NCBI RefSeq assembly: GCF_003732275.1
Contig: NZ_MOBM01000012.1
Coordinates: 310,001-374,000, forward strand
Reading direction: 5' to 3'
Length of the DNA: 64,000 bases
Origin: Pseudomonas frederiksbergensis
GTDB taxonomy: Bacteria > Pseudomonadota > Gammaproteobacteria > Pseudomonadales > Pseudomonadaceae
The translations under genes and the position numbers were made by a program. The notes beneath the pieces were generated by a model. It saw only the letters and a list, made by a program, of their open reading frames with translations, was not told the origin of the DNA and searched no databases. Position 1 is the first letter of the stretch. Every line of letters starts with the position of its first letter. Shown in pieces: positions 52,089 to 60,905 of the stretch.

Positions 52089-52823
52089 ATGAACATTCAG
52101 AATCATCCGGTCGTGTCCCGAGAAGAATGGCTCGCCGCCCGCAAACAACACCTGGCCCACGAAAAAGCCTTTACCAGGGAACGAGACAAACTCAGCGCCG
52201 AACGCCGCGCCCTGCCCTGGGTGAAAATCGACAAACCCTACCGCTTCCAGGGCCCCAACGGCGAACTGAGCCTGGCCGACCTGTTCGGCGGCCGCAGCCA
52301 ATTAATCATCTATCACTTCATGTTCGCCGCTGGCTGGGACGAAGGCTGCCCCGGTTGCTCGTTCCTGTCCGACCACATCGACGGTGCCAACCAACACCTG
52401 GCCCATCACGACGTCGCCATGGTCGCGGTTTCCCACGCACCGTTCACCGAATTCCAACCCTTCAAACAGCGCATGGGCTGGAAATTCGACTGGGTGTCGT
52501 CCGAAGGTTGCGACTTCAACTACGACTTTGGCGTCTCGGCTCGAGCCGAAGACGTCGCCGCGGGAAAAGCCACCTACAACTACGAAAAAACTGACGGCGC
52601 CGAGGAAGAACTCCCAGGGCTCAGCGTGTTTTATCGCAATGAAGCGGGGGAGATTTTCCATACCTATTCAACGTATGCCCGCGGCCTGGACCTGCTGGTC
52701 GGCACCTACAACTATCTGGACCTCACGCCTAAGGGCCGTAATGAAGAGGAGATCATGGATTGGGTCAGGTATCACGACCGGTATGAGGACAAGGCGCCGG
52801 CCAGTTGCTGTCATGGGGGGTAG
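52089..52823 (+). CDS. DUF899 thioredoxin-like protein
   Basis: The 244-residue protein has the DUF899 layout: an N-terminal helix (SREEWLAARKQHLAHEKAFT) with RDKLSAERRALPWVKI. The thioredoxin-fold core has FAAGWDEGCPGCSF (C87, C90), then ARGLDLLVGTYNYLDLTPKG. The CPGC pair could be redox active. The substrate is unknown. The ribosome site AGGAGA is strong. Confidence 0.9.
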   Translation: MNIQNHPVVSREEWLAARKQHLAHEKAFTRERDKLSAERRALPWVKIDKPYRFQGPNGELSLADLFGGRSQLIIYHFMFAAGWDEGCPGCSFLSDHIDGANQHLAHHDVAMVAVSHAPFTEFQPFKQRMGWKFDWVSSEGCDFNYDFGVSARAEDVAAGKATYNYEKTDGAEEELPGLSVFYRNEAGEIFHTYSTYARGLDLLVGTYNYLDLTPKGRNEEEIMDWVRYHDRYEDKAPASCCHGG

Positions 52824-52892
52824 ACCCTCAGCGATCAAGGCTCAGCCATTAGTCCGAACTGGACACAGTCCCCATGAACACCACAAATCCCC

Positions 52893-52979
52893 TCTGGGAG
52901 CGAGCCTGCTCGCGATGACTAACATTCAACATTGATGTCGGACTGATACACCGCTTTCGCGAGCAGGCTCGCTCCCACA
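52893..52979. repeat. REPIN-like inverted repeat (family A)
   Basis: The arms CTGGGAGCGAGCCTGCTCGC and complement are present, with the first arm lacking one of the usual TGTG bases. It lies directly upstream of the gene fragment at 53038. Confidence 0.88.
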
Positions 52980-53037
52980 AGGTTGCGTGTGTTCTGTAGG
53001 TACATGCGGTTGCCTGACTGCAACGGGGGCAAACGCC

Positions 53038-53229
53038 CTACAACAACCTCCCGACTACCGCATTCGCACCGTCACCCAAGTGCTGGAAAACATCGCCTTT
53101 CGCGCCGAGATCGGTAGCGACACGGTGGTGCTTTCCGACTTCTCCAAACTGCTGGCCATTCCGTTACGCGATGGTTGTGATTTGATGGATGTCATTGGCA
53201 GACGGCTGCGGGCGCAGGCTGCGGAGTGA
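53038..53229 (+). pseudogene. Possible 3' remnant of a lost gene
   Basis: The reading frame encodes about 63 residues (PPDYRIRTVTQVLENIAF to DLMDVIGRRLRAQAAE). It has ordinary Pseudomonas codon use and protein-like composition, but no start codon with a ribosome site. Upstream the frame runs straight into REP sequence. A hairpin terminator follows the stop by a few bases, as after a normal gene. This looks like the preserved C-terminal end of a deleted gene; the family was not recognised. Confidence 0.4.
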
Positions 53230-53232
53230 ATG

Positions 53233-53262
53233 AAAACGGGCGACCTGTGGGTCGCCCGTTTC
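53233..53262 (+). terminator. Hairpin terminator after the gene fragment
   Basis: The stem CGGGCGACC / GGTCGCCCG with a TGTG loop is flanked by AAAA and TTT. The T run is short. Confidence 0.65.
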
Positions 53263-53335
53263 TGTCACTGAACTTTTTTCGCCCTTCAGCCCTCAACCGG
53301 ATAACCCGCCTTATCCGGAACCGAGGCCTGACTTT

Positions 53336-53611
53336 ATGAAAACCCTGCTCAAACTCACCCTCGCCGCCACCCTCGCCTGCGCCCTCCCCGTTTGGGCCTG
53401 CCCTCCCGAGGAAGCCACCGCCAAGCGCGAACAACTGGCCAAGGAAATCGCCAAGATCACTGAGCAGAACCCGGCCAAGGCCAAGGAGATCAACGATGAG
53501 CTGCAGAAGATGGACCTGGATACGGCCAGCAAGGATTTTCCGGACAAGTGCCAGTTGATCGATCAGCGTATCAAGGAGCTGGAATCGGCGGAGATGAAAG
53601 CCAAGGGTTAA
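53336..53611 (+). CDS. Small periplasmic protein of unknown family
   Basis: The 91-residue protein has a Sec signal peptide ending near PVWA (about residue 21). A charged helix CPPEEATAKREQLAKEIAKI and a second helical part follow. Two cysteines of the mature part (C22, and C in FPDKCQL) may form a disulfide. I do not recognise the family. GAGG precedes the ATG at slightly long distance. Confidence 0.75.
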   Translation: MKTLLKLTLAATLACALPVWACPPEEATAKREQLAKEIAKITEQNPAKAKEINDELQKMDLDTASKDFPDKCQLIDQRIKELESAEMKAKG

Positions 53612-53618
53612 AGGGCAA

Positions 53619-53696
53619 GATCAAAAGATCGCAGCCTTCGGTAGCTCCTACACCGGTTGAGCGTGCAGCTGTAAGAGCTGCTGCGATTTTTTGACG
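53619..53696. repeat. Decayed inverted repeat (family C)
   Basis: The left arm AAGATCGCAGCCTTCGGTAG is intact. The right arm is degenerate (GTAAGAGCTGCTGCGATTTT), having lost the CCGAAGG part. It lies just before a terminator. Confidence 0.75.
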
Positions 53697-53697
53697 T

Positions 53698-53728
53698 AAA
53701 AAAACCCGGACACTGTCCGGGTTTTTTA
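53698..53728. terminator. Bidirectional intrinsic terminator
   Basis: The stem AACCCGGACA / TGTCCGGGTT is flanked by A and T runs. It serves the leftward helicase transcript and the rightward small gene. Confidence 0.92.
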
Positions 53729-53746
53729 TTGGTTCGCTACCGCGCT

Positions 53747-55093
53747 TTATTCAGCAGCCGGCGCTTCCGGCTTGCGGCGTTTCAGCGGGGCCATGCCGTC
53801 CTTGCTGACCAGCGACAGGGCGTCGGTCTTCGGGCGGTTGGCGATCTTGCGCTTGGTCGGGGCCTTGGCGCCGGTTTTCTTCTTGTCGCCCTTGGCGTCG
53901 ACCTTTTTCTTCTTCACGCCAACGGCTTTGCCCGAGGCCTTGACCTTTTTCGGTCCGCCGTAGGTGCCTTTGACTTCCTTGATGGTGCGGCGCTCGAAGC
54001 TCTGCTTGAGGTAGCGCTCGACGCTCGACATCAGGTTCCAGTCGCCATGGCAGATCAGCGAGATGGCCAGGCCATCGTTGCCGGCGCGACCGGTGCGACC
54101 GATGCGGTGAACGTATTCGTCGCCGCTGCGCGGCATGTCGAAGTTGATCACCAGGTCCAGGCCTTCCACGTCCAGGCCGCGAGCGGCGACGTCGGTGGCC
54201 ACGAGGATCTTCACGCCGCCCTGCTTCAGGCGGTCGATGGCCAGTTTGCGATCTTTCTGGTCTTTGTCACCGTGCAGCACGAACGCTTTGTATTCCTGCG
54301 CTACCAGACGGCCGTAAATACGGTCGGCCATGGCCCGGGTGTTGGTGAACACGATGGCCTTCTGATAGGTCTCGTTGGCCAGCAGCCAGTTCACGATCTG
54401 TTCTTTGTGCTGATTGTGGTCGGCGGTGATGATCTGCTGACGAGTGGTGGCGTTCAGATCGCTGACGTTGTTCAGCTGCAAGTGTTCAGGGTTGTTCAGG
54501 ACCTTGGCGACCATCTCGCGCAGGCCCGAACCGCCGGTGGTGGCGGAAAACAGCATGGTCTGCTGACGGTTGGTACACTCTTCTACCAGACGCTGAACGT
54601 CTTCGGCAAAGCCCATGTCGAGCATGCGGTCGGCTTCGTCGAGCACCAGCACTTCGACTTCTTTGAGGTCGAGGTTGCCGGCGTTCAGTTGCTCGATCAT
54701 CCGGCCCGGCGTACCGATCAGGATGTCCGGCACCTTGCGCAACATGGCAGCCTGGACCTTGAAGTCTTCACCGCCGGTGATCAGGCCGGACTTGATGAAG
54801 GTGAATTGAGCGAAGCGCTCGACTTCCTTGATGGTCTGCTGGGCCAGCTCGCGGGTCGGCAGCAGGATCAGGGTCTTGATGCTGACGCGGACTTTGGCCG
54901 GGCCGATCAAGCGGTTGAGGATTGGCAAAACGAAGGCAGCGGTTTTGCCGCTACCGGTTTGCGCTGTCACCCGCAGGTCACGCCCTTGGAGCGCCAGCGG
55001 AATAGCCGCTGCTTGCACAGGCGTTGGCTCGACAAATTTAAGCTCGGCCACGGCTTTGAGCAGGCGTTCGTGCAGGGCGAATTGGGAAAACAC
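53747..55093 (-). CDS. DEAD-box ATP-dependent RNA helicase
   Basis: The 448-residue protein starts at the GTG at 55093, with GAGG eight bases upstream. All helicase motifs are present: Q-motif (PTPVQAAAIP), I AQTGSGKT at 44-51, Ia PTRELAQQ, II VLDEADRML, III SATT, and VI HRIGRTGRAG. A basic tail of about 80 residues (many Lys and Arg) should bind RNA. The size and tail fit the PA2840-type DeaD/SrmB-like helicases of Pseudomonas, which act in ribosome assembly or mRNA decay at low temperature. Confidence 0.94.
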   Translation of the reverse strand: MFSQFALHERLLKAVAELKFVEPTPVQAAAIPLALQGRDLRVTAQTGSGKTAAFVLPILNRLIGPAKVRVSIKTLILLPTRELAQQTIKEVERFAQFTFIKSGLITGGEDFKVQAAMLRKVPDILIGTPGRMIEQLNAGNLDLKEVEVLVLDEADRMLDMGFAEDVQRLVEECTNRQQTMLFSATTGGSGLREMVAKVLNNPEHLQLNNVSDLNATTRQQIITADHNQHKEQIVNWLLANETYQKAIVFTNTRAMADRIYGRLVAQEYKAFVLHGDKDQKDRKLAIDRLKQGGVKILVATDVAARGLDVEGLDLVINFDMPRSGDEYVHRIGRTGRAGNDGLAISLICHGDWNLMSSVERYLKQSFERRTIKEVKGTYGGPKKVKASGKAVGVKKKKVDAKGDKKKTGAKAPTKRKIANRPKTDALSLVSKDGMAPLKRRKPEAPAAE

Positions 55094-55285
55094 GGGTGCT
55101 ACCTCGAAGAAATACAAAAAAACAGCTGCATAGGGTAACGGTTTCGAGCGCGAAGGCCGAGTTTCTTTATACAAACGGCTGCAAACAGTGGGTTTTTATT
55201 GTTTGATTTGTACCCAAACGTCATCCGAAACGTCTTAAGTGCTCTAATCGCCCCGTCGCGTCCTACAGAAGAACCGTTTTCGCCC

Positions 55286-56584
55286 ATGGATATCAAACAG
55301 CTCTGGCTCAACGCCCAAGACCTCTGGGGCGCCCTCGATCAGCACCCGCTCCTGCATTCCACGCTCGCGCTGATGTTGCTGCTGGTGGTGGCGCTGGTGC
55401 TCGGACGAGTGGCGCGTTACCTCATTCTTCATATGACCAAAATACTCGGCCGCCAGCCGTCGCTGCACTGGATCACCGATTTTCGCCACAACAAAGTGTT
55501 TCATCGCCTGGCGCAGATGACGCCCTCGCTGCTGATCCAGTTCGGCCTGCACCTGGTGCCGGAGTTGGGCAAGACCAGCCTGAACTTCCTCGGCAACGTG
55601 GCGCTGGCGTTCACCATTCTGTTCCTGGTGCTGGCCGTCAGCGCATTGCTCAATGCCCTGCTGGACATCTATGCCCGCACCGAACATGCCCGCACCCGCT
55701 CGATCAAAGGCTACGTGCAACTGGCGAAAATGGTGCTGTTCGTGTTTGGCGCGATCATCATCGTCGCCACGTTGATCGACCGTTCGCCGCTGTTGCTGCT
55801 GTCGGGTCTGGGCGCCATGTCGGCGGTGATTCTGTTGGTCTACAAAGACACCCTGCTGTCGTTCGTTGCCAGTGTGCAACTGACCAGCAACGATATGCTG
55901 CGGGTCGGCGACTGGATCGAGATGCCGCAAGTCGGGGCCGACGGTGATGTGGTGGACATCACCTTGCACACGGTCAAGGTGCAGAATTTCGACAAGACAA
56001 TAGTGTCGATCCCGACCTGGCGCCTGATGTCCGAGTCGTTCAAGAACTGGCGCGGCATGCAGCAATCCGGCGGGCGCCGGATCAAGCGCAGCTTGTTCAT
56101 CGACGCCAGCGGCGTGCGGTTTATTCGCGATGACGAAGAGCTGAAGCTGTCCCAGGTGCATCTGCTGACCGACTACATCAACCGCAAACAGGCTGAACTC
56201 AAGGCCTGGAACGAAGCCCAGGGCAATGTCGCGGCGATGTCGGCCAACCGCCGGCGGATGACCAACATCGGCACCTTCCGCGCCTATGCGCTGGCATACC
56301 TGAAGAGTCACCCGGAGATTCAGCCGAACATGACCTGCATGGTTCGCCAGATGCAGACCACCGCGCAGGGCATCCCGCTGGAAATCTACTGCTTCACCCG
56401 CACCACGGTGTGGGCCGATTACGAGCGGATTCAGGGGGATATTTTCGATTACCTGCTGGCGGTGCTGCCGGAGTTTGGCTTGAGCCTTTATCAGCAGCCG
56501 AGCGGTGGTGATCTGCGGTCGGGGTTACTTCCGGCGGTGTTGGGCGCGAGCCACATTCCCGAGCCCGAAAAACACATCATGTAG
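55286..56584 (+). CDS. MscS-family mechanosensitive channel (YbdG-like)
   Basis: The 432-residue protein starts at the ATG at 55286. Five membrane helices are visible, the last being the pore-lining GLGAMSAVILLVYKDTLLSF. The MscS beta domain follows (SNDMLRVGDWIEMPQVGADG, VQNFDKTIVSIPTWRLMSE) and a long C-terminal domain with YDRI-like ADYERIQGDIFDYLLAVLPE. The length and C-terminal domain match E. coli YbdG rather than MscS itself. Confidence 0.92.
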   Translation: MDIKQLWLNAQDLWGALDQHPLLHSTLALMLLLVVALVLGRVARYLILHMTKILGRQPSLHWITDFRHNKVFHRLAQMTPSLLIQFGLHLVPELGKTSLNFLGNVALAFTILFLVLAVSALLNALLDIYARTEHARTRSIKGYVQLAKMVLFVFGAIIIVATLIDRSPLLLLSGLGAMSAVILLVYKDTLLSFVASVQLTSNDMLRVGDWIEMPQVGADGDVVDITLHTVKVQNFDKTIVSIPTWRLMSESFKNWRGMQQSGGRRIKRSLFIDASGVRFIRDDEELKLSQVHLLTDYINRKQAELKAWNEAQGNVAAMSANRRRMTNIGTFRAYALAYLKSHPEIQPNMTCMVRQMQTTAQGIPLEIYCFTRTTVWADYERIQGDIFDYLLAVLPEFGLSLYQQPSGGDLRSGLLPAVLGASHIPEPEKHIM

Positions 56585-56598
56585 CACCGTTTCCCCCC

Positions 56599-56688
56599 TG
56601 TGGGAGCGAGCCTGCTCGCGATGGCTGAGTATCAGTCAGCATAAATATTGACTGTCATACCGCTATCGCGAGCGGGCTCGCTCCCACA
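56599..56688. repeat. REPIN-like inverted repeat (family A)
   Basis: The arms TGTGGGAGCGAGCCTGCTCG and its complement (one change to GCGGGCTC on the right) lie in the convergent gap between the MscS and EamA genes. Confidence 0.92.
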
Positions 56689-56692
56689 GGGT

Positions 56693-57559
56693 TTAGTGTG
56701 CGGCCACCGTTTTTTGTACACCCAACCGACTAATCCACACCGCCATCAGAATCACCATCCCACCCAACAACAACCGCCCCAATTCTTCATGCTGATTCCA
56801 GATCAGCAAGTTGATCAACAACCCCACCGGCACATGCAAATTGTTCATCACCGCCAGCGTCCCGCCGTTCACCAGGCACGCGCCCTTGTTCCACCAGTAC
56901 AAGCCCAGCGCGGTCGAGACCAGGCCGAGGAACAGCAGCACGCCCCATTGCAGCGGTGCTTCAGGCAGGAAGTTCTGTTTGCCGAACAGCAGAAACGCCG
57001 GCAACGCCACCGCCAACGCGCCCAGGTAGAAGTAGCCGAAGCGCCGGTAATGCGGCAGATCACTCGGATGTCGGGCCACCAGATGTTTGTAGAGCACCTG
57101 CCCGGCGGCGTAGGTGAAGTTGGCCAGTTGCAGTAACAGAAAGCCCATGAAGAAATCCGGGTTGATCCGATCAAACCGAATCACCGCCGCGCCCGCCACC
57201 GCCACCAGTGCCGCAATCAAGGCCCACGGATTGAAGCGCCGGTTCAGCGCGTCTTCGATCAGGGTCACGTGCAGCGGCGTGAGGATGGTGAACAACAACA
57301 CTTCCGGCACCGTCAGCACCCGGAAGCTCAGGTACAGGCAGACGTAAGTCACGCCGAACTGCAACGCGCCGATCAGCAACATGCCGCGCATGAACGCCGG
57401 CTCAACCTGACGCCAGCGTGTCAGCGGAATGAACACCAACCCCGCCAGCAGCACCCGCACCAGCACCGCGAAGTAACTGTCGACATGACCGGCCAGGTAT
57501 TCGCCGATCAAGCTGAAGGAAAACGCCTGGATCAGCGTGACAAAAAGTAGATAGCCCAT
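56693..57559 (-). CDS. EamA-family transporter (carboxylate/amino acid/amine type)
   Basis: The 288-residue protein has ten membrane helices. It opens MGYLLFVTLIQAFSFSLIGE, with LARVLLAGLVFIPL-like helix 2 and the second half ALYWWNKGACLVNGGTLAVM. This is the EamA branch of E. coli YigM-like transporters. Substrate unknown. GAGG is 5 bases before the ATG. Confidence 0.88.
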   Translation of the reverse strand: MGYLLFVTLIQAFSFSLIGEYLAGHVDSYFAVLVRVLLAGLVFIPLTRWRQVEPAFMRGMLLIGALQFGVTYVCLYLSFRVLTVPEVLLFTILTPLHVTLIEDALNRRFNPWALIAALVAVAGAAVIRFDRINPDFFMGFLLLQLANFTYAAGQVLYKHLVARHPSDLPHYRRFGYFYLGALAVALPAFLLFGKQNFLPEAPLQWGVLLFLGLVSTALGLYWWNKGACLVNGGTLAVMNNLHVPVGLLINLLIWNQHEELGRLLLGGMVILMAVWISRLGVQKTVAAH

Positions 57560-57638
57560 GGTCGCCTCATTTCGAATGGCGGCGACGATAGCGGGTTTTG
57601 CCCTTCATCGCGAATCGTCAGGCCACACACAAATCCCC

Positions 57639-57728
57639 TGTGGGAGCGAGCCTGCTCGCGATGACGGCGTTACATTCAACATTGATGTTGGCTGACACAC
57701 CGCTATCGCGAGCAGGCTCGCTCCCACA
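57639..57728. repeat. REPIN-like inverted repeat (family A)
   Basis: The arms TGTGGGAGCGAGCCTGCTCG and its complement lie between the EamA gene's 5' end and the azoreductase terminator. The EamA promoter must therefore fit in the roughly 80 bp between repeat and start. Confidence 0.92.
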
Positions 57729-57760
57729 AGGGTTGTGTGCTCATTCACAAAATCGCAGGC

Positions 57761-57799
57761 AAAAAAAAGCCCGATCTCGCTAATGCGTTCAATCGGGCT
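57761..57799 (-). terminator. Intrinsic terminator of the azoreductase gene
   Basis: On the minus strand AGCCCGATT pairs with GATCGGGCT around an 18-base loop and is followed by eight T. Confidence 0.85.
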
Positions 57800-57906
57800 A
57801 CAGCACTCAGGAGCAACAAGTGCAAAGGGAAGTTCGATGCGCGTACAGGCTTGAAGGGTTGCGCCAGATCACTAGACCATCCAGCGATTATCTGGCGATT
57901 AACGGG

Positions 57907-58506
57907 TCAGGCGACCTGGGAAAGCTTGGCGTTGGCCTGGTTCAGGCCTTTCTCCTGGAAGCCGCCGCCCAGGTTCATGCCTTCGGCGTGAATGAACGTT
58001 ACGTCGTGGATGCCGATGAAGGCCATGACCTGGCGCAGGTACGGTTCCTGGTGATCCGAGGCGGCTCCGGCATGGATACCACCGCGAGCGGTCAGCACAT
58101 AAACACGCTTGCCGTTGAGCAAACCTTGCGGGCCGGTTTCGGTGTACTTGAAGGTCACGCCGGCACGCAGCACGTGGTCGAGCCAGGCTTTGAGAGTGCT
58201 TGGAATGGCAAAGTTGTACATCGGTGCGGCCATTACCAGTACGTCGGCGGCCAGCAATTCATCGGTCAGCAGGTTGGAGCGTTCCAACGAGGCTTGTTCG
58301 ATGTCGTTGCGTTGTTCGGCAGGTTTCATCCAGCCGCCCAGCAAGTTGATGTCCAGGTGCGGCACCGGGGTGGTGGCTAGGTCACGGACGGTGATCTGGT
58401 CGGCCGGGTGTGCGGCTTTCCATTGGCTGATGAAGGTCTGGGTCAGCTGGCGGGAAACCGAGTCTTGCTGACGGGCGCTGCTTTCGATGATCAGAACGCG
58501 GGACAT
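57907..58506 (-). CDS. azoR: FMN-dependent NADH-azoreductase
   Basis: The 199-residue flavodoxin-fold protein has the FMN-binding SSARQQDSVSRQLT at 9-22, the MYNFAIPSTLKAWLDHV motif and LTARGGIHA. All are diagnostic for AzoR quinone/azo reductases, which detoxify quinones and electrophiles with NADH. GGAGG lies seven bases before the ATG. Its own terminator shows single-gene transcription. Confidence 0.94.
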   Translation of the reverse strand: MSRVLIIESSARQQDSVSRQLTQTFISQWKAAHPADQITVRDLATTPVPHLDINLLGGWMKPAEQRNDIEQASLERSNLLTDELLAADVLVMAAPMYNFAIPSTLKAWLDHVLRAGVTFKYTETGPQGLLNGKRVYVLTARGGIHAGAASDHQEPYLRQVMAFIGIHDVTFIHAEGMNLGGGFQEKGLNQANAKLSQVA

Positions 58507-58646
58507 GGGATGTAGCCTCCATCTGAGAATGCTGTAGGTCGATGGAGTGAAGGTTAAACAGAGTCATATCGATGAAAAAGCGCAAATAACTGCTATAAAG
58601 CATCGATAAATTCGTTTATAAGCGGAGCATGCCCTTTGGGATCGGG

Positions 58647-58756
58647 TGTGGCGAAGGGGCTTGCCCCCGTTTGAGTGCATAGCACTCACAAGATCTTTGG
58701 TATATCAGATTTTTGGGGCGGCTTCGCAGCCCAACGGGGGCAAGCCCCCTCGCCAC
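58647..58756. repeat. REP-like inverted repeat (family B, GGGGCTTGCCCC variant)
   Basis: The arms TGTGGCGAAGGGGCTTGCCC and near-complement have inner GAGTGCATAGCACTC and GGGCGGCTTCGCAGCCC-like dyads. Confidence 0.88.
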
Positions 58757-58781
58757 AGCCCGCTCCCACAGGGTTGTAAAG

Positions 58782-59111
58782 TCATTTCGGGGTGCAGGTC
58801 AGGTTGATACGCATCTTGATGATGGTCCGGGTGAACTTGGCGGTGGCGTTTTTGTGTTTACCGGCGGGCACTTCGATTGTGCGGGTGCGCGGCGACTCCG
58901 GGCCATTGTTGAAAACCACCTTGCAGATCGCGTCGGTGCTGCCGTAGTTGTTCACTTGAATGGAGGCGATGTCGTTATCCGTGTCGTACGAGTTGTAGTC
59001 GATGCTCAAGCCGTTCAATTGCTTTTGAACGTCGATCGGATAAGCAAACGCAGTCAGCGGCAGCATTGCCAACACTGCACAACCCGCCATCACACAACAA
59101 AGTTTTTTCAT
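58782..59111 (-). CDS. Small secreted protein of unknown function
   Basis: The 109-residue protein has a Sec signal peptide ending LTAFA (about residue 23). The mature part is beta-rich (NDIASIQVNNYGSTDAICKV) and has one Cys in that segment and one near the end (NLTCTPK), a possible disulfide. GGAGG is 7 bases before the ATG. Homologues in Pseudomonas have sometimes been labelled phosphoglycerate kinase; this is clearly wrong for a 109-residue secreted protein. Confidence 0.8.
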   Translation of the reverse strand: MKKLCCVMAGCAVLAMLPLTAFAYPIDVQKQLNGLSIDYNSYDTDNDIASIQVNNYGSTDAICKVVFNNGPESPRTRTIEVPAGKHKNATAKFTRTIIKMRINLTCTPK

Positions 59112-59160
59112 TCAGCAGCCTCCAATAAGGACTGCCAGCTTAGGACAAGAGGAACTCAAC

Positions 59161-60084
59161 ATGAAAGCGCCCCGCGTGACCCTTGATCAATGGCGAACAT
59201 TGCAGGCCGTGGTCGATCACGGCGGTTTCGCCCAGGCCGCCGAAGCGCTGCACCGCTCGCAATCGTCGGTCAGCTACACCGTAGCGCGCATGCAGGACCA
59301 GCTCGGTGTGCCATTGCTACGCATCGACGGCCGCAAAGCGGTGCTCACCGAAGCCGGCGGCGTGCTGCTGCGCCGCTCCCGGCAACTGGTGAAACAGGCC
59401 AGCCAGCTGGAAGACCTGGCCCATCACATGGAGCAAGGCTGGGAAGCGGAAGTGCGGCTGGTGGTCGACGCCGCCTACCCCAGCGCCCGCCTCGTTCGCG
59501 CACTGACCGCGTTCATGCCGCAAAGCCGTGGCTGCCGGGTGCGTCTGCGCGAAGAAGTGTTGTCGGGTGTCGAGGAAGTGTTGCTTGAAGGCGTGGCCGA
59601 TCTGGCCATCACCGGTTTCAGCATTCCCGGTTATCTGGGCGCAGAATTGAGCGACGTCGAATTTATCGCGGTCGCCCACCCCGAGCATCCCTTGCATCGC
59701 CTGAACCGCGAACTGAGCTTCCAGGACCTGGAGAGCCAGATGCAAGTGGTAATCCGCGACTCCGGCCGTCAACAACCGCGAGACGTCGGCTGGCTCGGCG
59801 CCGAACAGCGCTGGACCGTCGGCAGCCTGGCCACCGCCGCGACTTTCGTCAGCAGCGGCCTGGGCTTCGCCTGGCTGCCCCGGCACATGATCGAGCGCGA
59901 ACTCAAGGAAGGGACGCTCAAAGTGCTACCGTTGGACCAGGGTGGCAGCCGCAACCCGAGCTTCTATCTGTATTCAAACAAGGACAAACCCTTGGGCCCG
60001 GCCACGCAGATTCTCATCGAACTGCTGCGCACCTTCGATACCGCGCCGCTGGATGCGCCCTTCGCCGCCCCTGAACAAGCCTGA
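59161..60084 (+). CDS. LysR-family transcriptional regulator
   Basis: The 307-residue protein has the LysR winged helix at the N-terminus (RTLQAVVDHGGFAQAAEALH with RSQSSVSYTVARMQ). The effector domain includes FVSSGLGFAWLPRHMIE. GAGGAA lies 8 bases before the ATG. It starts 49 bp from the divergent small secreted gene. The hydrolase gene follows by 14 bp, so it may be in one operon. The azoreductase gene is two genes away on the other strand and is a conceivable target. Confidence 0.92.
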   Translation: MKAPRVTLDQWRTLQAVVDHGGFAQAAEALHRSQSSVSYTVARMQDQLGVPLLRIDGRKAVLTEAGGVLLRRSRQLVKQASQLEDLAHHMEQGWEAEVRLVVDAAYPSARLVRALTAFMPQSRGCRVRLREEVLSGVEEVLLEGVADLAITGFSIPGYLGAELSDVEFIAVAHPEHPLHRLNRELSFQDLESQMQVVIRDSGRQQPRDVGWLGAEQRWTVGSLATAATFVSSGLGFAWLPRHMIERELKEGTLKVLPLDQGGSRNPSFYLYSNKDKPLGPATQILIELLRTFDTAPLDAPFAAPEQA

Positions 60085-60098
60085 CACGGAGTGTACCC

Positions 60099-60902
60099 AT
60101 GGCCTATTTCGAACATGAAGGTTGCAACCTGCACTATGAGGAATATGGCCAAGGCACGCCGTTGCTGCTGGTTCACGGGCTGGGTTCCAGCACCCTGGAC
60201 TGGGAAATGCAGATCCCGGCGCTCTCGGCCCACCATCGGGTGATTGTCCCGGATGTACGCGGCCACGGGCGCTCCGACAAACCCCGCGAGCGCTACAGCA
60301 TCGCCGGGTTCAGCGCCGACCTGATTGCGTTGATGGAACACTTGAATCTTGGCCCTGCGCATCTTGTCGGGCTTTCGATGGGTGGCATGATCGCTTTTCA
60401 ACTGGCGGTGGACCAGCCACAACTGCTCAAGAGCCTGTGCATCGTCAACAGCGCGCCCGAGGTCAAACGGCGCAGCCGCAACGATTACTGGCAGTGGTTC
60501 AAGCGTTGGAGTCTGATGCGCGCGCTGAGCATGGGCACCATCGGCAAGGCCCTGGGCGCCAAGCTGTTTCCCAAGCCCGAGCAAGCTTCGCTACGACAAA
60601 AAATAGCGGCGCGCTGGGCAAAAAACGACAAACATGCTTATCTCGCCAGCTTCGATGCCATCGTTGGCTGGGGGGTTCAGGAACGACTTTCCAAAGTGTC
60701 CTGTCCAACCCTCATCGTCAGCGCCGACCGTGACTACACTCCGGTCGCGTTGAAAGAAACCTATGTAAAACTGCTGCCCGATGCGCGGCTGGTGGTGATC
60801 GCCGACTCGCGCCACGCCACCCCGCTGGATCAACCCGAACGCTTCAACCAAACGCTGCTCGAGTTTCTCACCGCAGTCGACACCACTACTCAGGATCACT
60901 GA
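60099..60902 (+). CDS. Alpha/beta-hydrolase
   Basis: The 267-residue protein has the oxyanion motif VHGLGSS, the nucleophile elbow GLSMGG (S93), the acid in VSADRDYTP and the His in DSRHATP. The fold is a complete esterase or ring-ester hydrolase type (compare 3-oxoadipate enol-lactonase). No lid features identify a substrate. It follows the LysR gene by 14 bp and precedes ppiA by 3 bp, so they share transcription. Confidence 0.92.
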   Translation: MAYFEHEGCNLHYEEYGQGTPLLLVHGLGSSTLDWEMQIPALSAHHRVIVPDVRGHGRSDKPRERYSIAGFSADLIALMEHLNLGPAHLVGLSMGGMIAFQLAVDQPQLLKSLCIVNSAPEVKRRSRNDYWQWFKRWSLMRALSMGTIGKALGAKLFPKPEQASLRQKIAARWAKNDKHAYLASFDAIVGWGVQERLSKVSCPTLIVSADRDYTPVALKETYVKLLPDARLVVIADSRHATPLDQPERFNQTLLEFLTAVDTTTQDH

Positions 60903-60905
60903 CCC

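Noticed and set aside
53729..55138. 469-codon plus-strand frame opposite the DEAD-box helicase
   Set aside because: Helicase motifs I to VI are all on the minus strand. The plus frame has shadow composition.
57737..57991. Small plus-strand frame over the azoreductase terminator
   Set aside because: It runs across a clear minus-strand terminator and into the azoreductase gene, and lacks a ribosome site.
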